The notes under the pieces were generated by a model. It did no database searches, was not told where the DNA came from, and saw only the letters and a list, made by a program, of their open reading frames with translations. This document shows positions 1 through 4,151 of a stretch of 6,293 bases of DNA, piece by piece. Within the stretch, counting starts at the first letter, position 1, and every line of letters begins with the position of its first letter. The DNA comes from an uncultured Verrucomicrobiota bacterium. Lineage in GTDB: Bacteria > Verrucomicrobiota > Verrucomicrobiia > Limisphaerales > UBA9464. A program made the translations under genes and the position numbers. The stretch covers positions 1 to 6,293 of the forward strand of contig CAIYFP010000348.1 in assembly GCA_903925515.1 (NCBI GenBank), read 5' to 3'.

Positions 1-500
1 CGGTTAATCGCGTTCACCACCCAGTCGCGGTAGAACCACACGAACCGCGCCTTGTCCTTCTCAAAGCCGTCGGAGTCGGCATACCGCGCGCCGTCGAGCC
101 AGTGACGTCCCCAACGCTCGCCGTGGTGTGGCGACGCGAGGAGTCGTTCGACGACCTTCTTCTCGGCGTCGGCGGAGCGATCGGCGAGGAAGGCGTCGAT
201 CTCGGATGGCGTGGGCGGCAGGCCGGTGAGGTCGAGGCTCAGGCGCCGGAGAAGCGTGGCGCGGTCGGCGGCGGGCGAAGGACGGAGGCCGTGCTTGGAC
301 AACCCCTCGAGGACGAAGGCGTCGATGTCGTTCCTGGGCCAGCCCTTGGGCGCACGGGAGACGTTCGGCACCGCCGGCTTCACGGGCGGCTTGAAGGCCC
401 AATGCTCCACCGCCTTCGACGAAGGGCCTTGGCCAAGGACGCACGGCGCGACGACGGTCGCAACGAACAAGAGTACAGCAAACGAACGAGGGACGCGCAT
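1..500 (-). CDS. DUF1549 domain-containing secreted protein, N-terminal part (runs off left edge)
   Basis: The frame stays open from the ATG at 500 to the window edge, giving 166 residues. Residues 1-24 look like a Sec signal peptide (basic start, hydrophobic LLFVATVVA, likely cleavage near VLG/Q). A mature region begins at HWAFKPP (33-39). Diagnostic family motifs follow: WPRNDIDAFV (54-63), LSLDLTGLPPTPSEIDAFL (87-105), SPHHGERWGRHWLD (123-136) and ARYADSDGFEKDK (138-150). These are characteristic of DUF1549 proteins, which are abundant in Planctomycetota and Verrucomicrobiota. They usually carry a DUF1553 domain at the C-terminus and often a cytochrome-like PSCyt1 domain at the N-terminus. 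Here no CxxCH heme motif lies between the signal peptide and DUF1549, so this is the short form without PSCyt1. The biochemical role of the family is not established. No Shine-Dalgarno precedes the ATG. Cys20 follows VAP, a poor lipobox, so I favour a soluble secreted protein. Family assignment is firm; function is unknown. Confidence 0.87.
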   Translation of the reverse strand, partial: MRVPRSFAVLLFVATVVAPCVLGQGPSSKAVEHWAFKPPVKPAVPNVSRAPKGWPRNDIDAFVLEGLSKHGLRPSPAADRATLLRRLSLDLTGLPPTPSEIDAFLADRSADAEKKVVERLLASPHHGERWGRHWLDGARYADSDGFEKDKARFVWFYRDWVVNAIN

Positions 501-875
501 GACGTGACTAGCGCACGCTATCCACGGGGCCGTCGATTGGCGAACGGCAATGTTGGGCCGGCCGATGCGGTGCCTGTTCGACTCCCTGATCCCCGCGGAA
601 GCCGTTTTTGAGTGTCCGGTTCTCGTCTCGCGCGTCGCCGACGGAGGGTTGAAAAGACAGGTCCTCATGGCGTCTTGTCGGCCACCAATGAAACCGCCGG
701 TTGGCCGCCGGGGCAGGTTTCACGGGCCCCATCAACCTAGGCCTGCCTTGGCCCTGATCTTGGCGTGAAAAAACCCATGCCGCCTCCGGCGCGGATTCCG
801 AAATGCCGCCAGCGGGGAATTCCTCACGCCCTGCCGCCAAGACGCGAGGAGGGGCGCCTTGCCGGCGTACACGGG
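501..875. other. Gene-free stretch upstream of the DUF1549 gene
   Basis: I see no convincing coding sequence here on either strand; the open frames are arginine- and proline-rich and resemble no protein. The part next to 500 must hold the promoter of the DUF1549 gene, but I could not find a good -35/-10 pair. A short inverted repeat lies at 689-722 (listed separately). A GTG at 765 opens a frame that runs into the DUF4351-like segment, but residues from 765 to 875 look random. Confidence 0.5.
689..722. repeat. Imperfect hairpin, TGAAACC/GGTTTCA ends
   Basis: TGAAACC at 689-695 is the exact reverse complement of GGTTTCA at 716-722. Inside, CCGG at 697-700 can pair with CCGG at 708-711 around a 7-nt loop, giving a bulged hairpin of about 12 pairs. 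No T-run follows on either strand, so it is not a typical intrinsic terminator. No second copy was seen in the window. Role unknown. Confidence 0.3.
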
Positions 876-1037
876 ATGCTCACCGACCTCTTGATGGAAC
901 GGTTCGGCCCATTGAGCTGGTCCATGGGCAGTCGTCTGGCTGCCGTCTCCAACGAGGGCGAGCTGCGTCGGCTCGCGCGGGTGGCCGTGAGGGCGTCCAG
1001 CCTCGCCGAGCTCGTGCGCGAGATTCAGCGCGACTGA
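876..1037 (+). pseudogene. DUF4351-like C-terminal remnant
   Basis: From the ATG at 876 the frame gives 53 residues and ends at TGA (1035-1037). The sequence has the rhythm of a DUF4351 domain: a start LLMERFGPLSW, then a helix (SRLAAVSNEGELRRL) and the closing ASSLAELVREI. In the family the domain normally sits at the C-terminus of Rpn/PD-(D/E)XK-type putative transposase proteins several times longer. No nuclease domain precedes it: the frame is open back to a GTG at 765, but residues 1-37 are proline- and arginine-rich and not family-like. It is therefore best read as a decayed tail of such a gene, or less likely a small free-standing DUF4351 protein. No Shine-Dalgarno is visible. The assignment rests on pattern recognition of a short segment and is tentative. 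Confidence 0.4.
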
Positions 1038-1571
1038 CGGCGTGATCGGGGTGGGGCGAGGCCTGCTGGCGGCCTCCACCGTGTGGGCTTGGCGTGGCAA
1101 GGCTAGCGTCGTGTCTCACAAATCGCCGGGGTTCGGTTGCTCCAAGAAGGCCCCGGGGCGAAGCGAGAGGACCGAGCATGCCCGCAAGGGTCTGTGACGG
1201 ACGAACAACGAAGCCCCAAGGCTTTCTTGGAGCAACCCGAGGGGCCGCGGTTCTCCTCGCGTCCCACGTCATGGCTCGATCCTCACAGACCGCTGCGGGT
1301 CAGTCCGTCGCTCGCGCCTCGTTGGACGCGAAAATCCCTCGCGGCGAAACACCAGGTATGGGTGAGCGATGACCCTAGGAGGGTTGCGGTTGCGAGTGGC
1401 AGTTCCCGTGCTTCGGCCCGTTCCGGGACCTTGCGAGCTGCTGGCAAGGGCCTTCCGCGCAACCAGGCCCTCGGGAAAAGCTCGAAGGTCGGAGAAACCC
1501 GTTTCCAGGTTTGCGGACCGTCTCCAGCTTGTACTCACGTCGGCAGGGCATGGGTCGCCGACTGCCAGCTC
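1038..1571. other. 534-nt intergenic region with a large hairpin
   Basis: No frame here looks like a real gene. The only striking object is the 103-nt hairpin at 1135-1237 (listed separately). A short GC stem at 1058-1076 (GAGGCC/GGCCTC) follows the DUF4351-like remnant without a T-run. The frame of the TPM gene is open upstream to 1137, but that segment overlaps the hairpin, shows no conserved protein features and is probably untranslated. The stretch 1240-1571 must contain the promoter for the TPM gene; I could not place one. Confidence 0.5.
1135..1237 (+). ncRNA. Candidate structured RNA or inverted-repeat element (103 nt)
   Basis: The 25-nt arms 1135-1159 and 1213-1237 pair at 22 Watson-Crick positions plus one G-U (G1149-T1223), with two C/A mismatches (1153/1219, 1154/1218). 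The interior continues the fold on the plus strand. A symmetric GAA/GAA internal loop (1160-1162 with 1210-1212) could form sheared G-A pairs. Next come a second purine-rich loop, CCG/CGG (1172-1174 with 1198-1200), CA/TG (1177-1178 with 1193-1194) and finally CCC-GCAA-GGG (1181-1190), a GNRA tetraloop. These non-canonical features make sense for RNA read from the plus strand and not from the minus. It matches no RNA class I can name. It could equally be a small non-autonomous inverted-repeat element; no flanking duplication was seen. Confidence 0.5.
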
Positions 1572-1997
1572 ATGTCGTCCCACCAAGATTCCGATGCCGC
1601 CATCGAGGAGGCCATTCGCGAGGCCGAGGCCTCGACCTCGGCCGAGATCCGTGTCTTCATCACCCGGCACGCCCCGGACAAGGCGACGGCGGAGGCGGAG
1701 GCGCGAAGACACTTTGACCGGCTGGGCATGACCCGGACGCCCCTCCGCAACGCCGTTCTCATCCTGGTGGCGCCCGCGTCCGCGCAGGTTGCGGTCGCGG
1801 CCGACGAGTCCGTGAGGATGCGACTTGGCGGGGCGTTTGCCGCCGTCTTGCGGCGCGTGGCATCCCGCAAGCTCGCGACCGATCCGCAGGAGGCGATCCT
1901 CGCTGTCGTTCGCTCCGCCGGCAGGGCCTTGGCGCGGCGTTTCCCGCGCTCGGACTTCGACCGTGACGACTTCTCAAATGGCGTGCTCAGGGACTAG
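1572..1997 (+). CDS. Small cytosolic TPM-domain protein
   Basis: The protein of 141 residues is essentially one TPM domain (TPM_phosphatase, the TLP18.3/Psb32/MOLO-1 fold). It follows the pattern of the short bacterial members: a leading helix AIEEAIREAEASTSAEIRVFI (10-30), an acidic-to-basic linker, HFDRLGMTRTPLRNAVLILVAP (47-68), VAVAADESVRMRLG (73-86), then a helix leading to ALARRFPRSDFD (119-130). There is no signal peptide or membrane segment, so it should stay in the cytosol, unlike the exported, membrane-anchored TPM proteins. The family's function in bacteria is unsettled; phosphatase activity is known only for the plant homologue. The usual NELPD-type ending is replaced by RDDFSNGVLRD. 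The ATG at 1572 is chosen because it gives the length usual for these short forms; the upstream open frame has no family similarity. No Shine-Dalgarno is visible. No LemA or second TPM gene lies next to it. Confidence 0.85.
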   Translation: MSSHQDSDAAIEEAIREAEASTSAEIRVFITRHAPDKATAEAEARRHFDRLGMTRTPLRNAVLILVAPASAQVAVAADESVRMRLGGAFAAVLRRVASRKLATDPQEAILAVVRSAGRALARRFPRSDFDRDDFSNGVLRD

Positions 1998-2039
1998 CGC
2001 GATGCCGCCCGCAGAGGGTGGCCCGGGCGTGTGACACCG

Positions 2040-2193
2040 GTGCATCCCAAAGTTGGGGGTGGTCCCGAGGACGTCGTGTGGGCTCAACCTTGGGAGCGCG
2101 GCCGTCCCGGGCCGCCACGCCATGCTCCCGCCCCGCGGGTCCGGCCCGATCTCCGGTGCACGTCCTGATCCCGCCGACAACCTCGGGATGCAC
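2040..2193. repeat. 155-bp structured repeat, copy 1
   Basis: This segment and 3894-4048 are direct copies, about 80-85% alike by eye, in the same orientation. The ends are inverted: GTGCATCCC (2040-2048) and GGGATGCAC (2185-2193), with further pairing to about 15 positions. Internal stems are shared with copy 2: 2066-2076 with 2175-2185 (9 of 11 pairs), GCGGCC/GGCCGC (2098-2103 with 2110-2115) and CCCG/CGGG (2127-2130 with 2136-2139). It encodes no protein I can support. A weak flanking direct repeat GACACCGG (2033-2040 and 2200-2207) is offset from the right end by 6 nt. It ends only 56 nt before uppP, so it may lie in or next to that gene's control region. Confidence 0.85.
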
Positions 2194-2205
2194 GGGGGCG
2201 ACACC

Positions 2206-2221
2206 GGATGGCTTGCCATCC
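2206..2221. promoter_or_regulatory. Short hairpin in the uppP leader
   Basis: GGATGG (2206-2211) and CCATCC (2216-2221) form a perfect 6-bp stem around CTTG, 28 nt upstream of the uppP ATG. It could be part of the 5' leader or simply chance in GC-rich DNA. No T-run follows, and I see no matching anti-structure that would suggest attenuation. Confidence 0.25.
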
Positions 2222-2249
2222 TTGGCGTGCGTGACGTTTCATCCGCCCC

Positions 2250-3044
2250 ATGCCGGATTGGCTTTCCATCGTTCTCCTCGGCTTGGTCGAGGGCATCACC
2301 GAGTTCCTGCCCGTGTCATCCACCGGCCATCTTTTGTTGGTTGAGCACTGGATCGGGCATCGTTCGGAGCTGTTCAACGTGGTGATCCAGTCCGCCGCCG
2401 TCCTTGCCGTCCTCGCGGCGTTCCGGCAACGGGTGGCAAAGCTCCTTCAAACCCTCCATGAACCGGCCACGCGCGACTACCTCGCCAAGGTCGCCGTCGC
2501 CTTTGTCATCACGGGCATCGGCGGCCTCGCCCTCAAGAAGGCCGGGTTCAGGCTCAGCGCGGAGAACCCCGTCCCGGTGGCGCTGGCCACGCTCGTGGGG
2601 GGCATCCTGTTCCTGCTGGTGGAGCATGGCGTGAAGGGGCGCCGCACGACCGACGACGTTTCATGGGCGGTGGCGGTGGCCGTTGCGGGTGCGCAGCTCC
2701 TTGCGATGGCATGTCCGGGCTCGTCGCGGTCGGGCTCGGCCATCCTGTTTGCCCTTGCGCTGGGCGTCTCGCGCCCGGCGGCCACGGAGTTCGCCTTCCT
2801 GCTGGGCGTGCCGACTCTGACGGCGGCCGGAGGCAAGGAGTTGCTGGACGCCCTCAAGACAAACGAGCCGCACGAGCCATTGAGCCTGATCATCCTCGGT
2901 TGCCTTGTGTCCACCGCGTCGGCGTTCCTCGTGGTCCGGTGGTTGCTCGGCTACGTCCGTTCCCACCGCTTCACGCCGTTTGCGATCTATCGCATCGTGC
3001 TCGGCACCGCCTTGCTCTTGGTCCCGTTGCTGCGGAAGGGATGA
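2250..3044 (+). CDS. uppP: Undecaprenyl-diphosphatase UppP (BacA)
   Basis: The 264-residue integral membrane protein dephosphorylates undecaprenyl pyrophosphate to undecaprenyl phosphate. This recycles the lipid carrier for peptidoglycan and polysaccharide export; overproduction in other bacteria gives bacitracin resistance. Both signature regions are intact: EGITEFLPVSSTGHL (14-28), holding the catalytic glutamates (E14, E18), serines and H27, and PGSSRSGSAI (156-165), holding the essential arginine R160. The typical FNVVIQSAAVLAVL (42-55) also matches. Hydrophobic segments are spread along the whole chain, and the length equals the family norm. The ATG at 2250 starts exactly where the family starts (PDWLSIVLLGLVEGITEF). 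It has no Shine-Dalgarno. The stop at 3044 lies 117 nt from the convergent PEP-CTERM gene, and the hairpin between them may serve both. A structured repeat sits 56 nt upstream. Confidence 0.96.
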   Translation: MPDWLSIVLLGLVEGITEFLPVSSTGHLLLVEHWIGHRSELFNVVIQSAAVLAVLAAFRQRVAKLLQTLHEPATRDYLAKVAVAFVITGIGGLALKKAGFRLSAENPVPVALATLVGGILFLLVEHGVKGRRTTDDVSWAVAVAVAGAQLLAMACPGSSRSGSAILFALALGVSRPAATEFAFLLGVPTLTAAGGKELLDALKTNEPHEPLSLIILGCLVSTASAFLVVRWLLGYVRSHRFTPFAIYRIVLGTALLLVPLLRKG

Positions 3045-3077
3045 CGCGGGCGCGTACGTCGGGCATGGCGGCCTTGC

Positions 3078-3116
3078 AAAAGAAAAACACCCCGGTGGCC
3101 ACGGGCCACGGGGTGT
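3078..3116 (-). terminator. Intrinsic terminator of the PEP-CTERM gene
   Basis: ACACCCC (3087-3093) pairs with GGGGTGT (3110-3116), and GTGGCC (3095-3100) with GGCCAC (3104-3109), around a 3-nt loop with one bulged G (3094). On the minus strand this 13-bp stem is followed directly by TTTTTCTTTT (complement of 3078-3087). That makes a classic rho-independent terminator 46 nt past the stop of the minus-strand gene. Read from the plus strand there is no T-run after the stem, so it would end uppP transcripts less efficiently. Confidence 0.9.
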
Positions 3117-3161
3117 CGATGAGGATCCGAGGACGTGCAACGGCGAGGGCCGTCGCCACGG

Positions 3162-3809
3162 CTAGGCCGAGGCCTTGCGACGCCGAAGGAAGGCGCCGAC
3201 GCCGCAAAGGGACATGCCCGTGACCATCGCCCAGGTCTCGGGCTCGGGCACGACGGTCATGTTCAGCGGCAGGGTTCCATTTCCCGCGTCGTTGCCGCCG
3301 ACGGCGTGGCTGATGTTGCCAAAGCTGTAAACGCCCGGGTTGAGGTTTGCGTAGTCCACGGCAAACACGGCGGAGCCCGAGAAGGCGACGGTGGCGTTGG
3401 CGGGCACCGGAACGTTGGAAGCGCCGGCAATCGTCACGCCGAAGTCGTCCCCGCTGTTGTCGTGGTCCACGATGACGCCCCCCATGTTGTAAGGGGTGCC
3501 GTTCACGGTGATCACCGGGTTCGTGCCGGACACGAGGAGCGAGTGTTGGTTATTGTACGTGCCGGACGCGACGTAGTTCCCGGAATTCCCGTTGCCCTTC
3601 CATTCGGTGGAATCGTCTTCGGCCCAGCCTGTGGTGGCCCTGAATTCCAGCCCGGCGGCCGACTCGGTGTACGTGGCGCTGCCGGAGAAGGTCCAGAGGG
3701 TGTTCCCGCCGCCGGCCGGGGTGACGGTGACGACGAGTTGGGCCATGGCTTGGGAGCCCAGTGCCAGGGCGCCGAGGGCGGCTAGGACGAGTGAATGCGA
3801 CTTGATCAT
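3162..3809 (-). CDS. PEP-CTERM sorting-signal exported protein
   Basis: The 215-residue protein begins with a clear signal peptide (MIKSHS, hydrophobic LVLAALGALALG, cleavage near SQAMA/Q24). It ends with a PEP-CTERM tripartite signal: VPEPETW (187-193), a hydrophobic stretch (about 193-208) and a basic tail LRRRK (208-212). Such proteins are exported and cleaved by an exosortase, and are linked to exopolysaccharide or biofilm in other bacteria. The mature part (24-185) is rich in Gly, Asn, Thr, Ser and Val with alternating polar and apolar residues, suggesting a beta-sandwich. I recognise no enzymatic motif. I choose the ATG at 3809; an in-frame TTG at 3821 would add four residues (MRKT), but the ATG fits the promoter spacing (leader about 20 nt). 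No exosortase gene is in the window. It converges on uppP and has its own promoter and terminator, so it is monocistronic. Confidence 0.92.
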   Translation of the reverse strand: MIKSHSLVLAALGALALGSQAMAQLVVTVTPAGGGNTLWTFSGSATYTESAAGLEFRATTGWAEDDSTEWKGNGNSGNYVASGTYNNQHSLLVSGTNPVITVNGTPYNMGGVIVDHDNSGDDFGVTIAGASNVPVPANATVAFSGSAVFAVDYANLNPGVYSFGNISHAVGGNDAGNGTLPLNMTVVPEPETWAMVTGMSLCGVGAFLRRRKASA

Positions 3810-3835
3810 GGTTTTTCTCAAGGATTGAAGCGTTC

Positions 3836-3864
3836 TTCGTATTGGCCACGGCGCGTCCCGTCAA
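3836..3864 (-). promoter_or_regulatory. Sigma70-like promoter for the PEP-CTERM gene
   Basis: Read on the minus strand, TTGACG (3864-3859) is followed after exactly 17 nt by TACGAA (3841-3836). This is a strong -35 and an acceptable -10. The predicted start of transcription, near 3829, leaves a leader of about 20 nt before the ATG at 3809. It lies only 29 nt from the left end of repeat copy 2, so the element sits immediately upstream of the -35 box. Confidence 0.65.
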
Positions 3865-3880
3865 GAACAGCATCCGCTGA

Positions 3881-4059
3881 GGCGTCGCCAACGGTGCATC
3901 CCGAAGTTACGGGTGATCTCGAAGGCGTCGTGTGCGCTCAACCCTGGGAGCGCGGCCGTCCCCGGCCGCCACTCCATGCGCCCGTCCTGCGGGACCGGTC
4001 CGATCTCCGCGGCCCGTCCTAGATCCCGCCGACGCCTTCGGGATGCACGGCGTCGCCAA
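3881..4059. repeat. Exact 11-bp direct repeat flanking repeat copy 2
   Basis: GGCGTCGCCAA occurs at 3881-3891 and again at 4049-4059, directly bordering the element (two extra bases, CG, at 3892-3893 on the left; none on the right). Removing the element plus one copy would restore a simple continuous sequence, as expected for a target-site duplication. A caveat is that GGCGTCGCC is nearly its own reverse complement, but the trailing AA is matched only in direct orientation. Confidence 0.6.
3894..4048. repeat. 155-bp structured repeat, copy 2
   Basis: This copy has perfect 13-bp terminal inverted repeats: GTGCATCCCGAAG (3894-3906) and CTTCGGGATGCAC (4036-4048). A second perfect 11-bp pairing joins CGAAGGCGTCG (3920-3930) to CGACGCCTTCG (4030-4040); its right arm overlaps the terminal arm, so the two helices share or compete for 4036-4040. 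Further hairpins are GCGGCC/GGCCGC (3952-3957 with 3964-3969) and CCCG/CGGG (3981-3984 with 3990-3993). All of these recur in copy 1. Compared with copy 1, the base pair at 3923/4037 is A-T instead of G-C, a compensatory change. It lies between two minus-strand genes, after the GH-like gene and just upstream of the PEP-CTERM promoter. Confidence 0.88.
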
Positions 4060-4151
4060 GTCCATGTCCTGCATGCCGCGCGGGCCCTGAGAGGCGTGGG
4101 CGCGGGCTTGCATGCCGGCTCGCGGACCCAGCCGTGAAACGATCTGCCTCC

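Noticed and set aside
1..500. Cys20 of the DUF1549 protein as a lipoprotein site
   Set aside because: The preceding residues VAP do not fit a lipobox because proline is not accepted at -1.
102..611. Plus-strand frame opposite the DUF1549 gene
   Set aside because: The minus strand carries unmistakable DUF1549 motifs; this frame is its shadow.
1058..1076. GAGGCC/GGCCTC hairpin as a terminator for the DUF4351-like remnant
   Set aside because: The stem is only 6 bp with a 7-nt loop and no T-run; chance is likely at this GC content.
1137..1571. N-terminal extension of the TPM protein (open frame back to 1137)
   Set aside because: It overlaps the 1135-1237 hairpin, has no family similarity and no domain-like content; the ATG at 1572 gives the normal length.
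1269..1712. Minus-strand frame of 147 residues opposite the TPM gene start
   Set aside because: It is Arg/Gly-rich with no recognisable features and overlaps a well-supported plus-strand gene.
2033..2207. GACACCGG direct repeat as a target-site duplication of repeat copy 1
   Set aside because: It is short, overlaps the left end by one base and lies 6 nt away from the right end, so it is not convincing alone.
3135..3785. 216-residue plus-strand frame over the PEP-CTERM gene
   Set aside because: It is antisense to a gene with signal peptide, sorting signal, promoter and terminator, and its composition (Gly, Val, His, Arg) is that of a shadow frame.
2040..4048. The two ~155-bp repeats as a CRISPR array
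   Set aside because: There are only two long copies 1.7 kb apart with genes between them, and no regular spacers.
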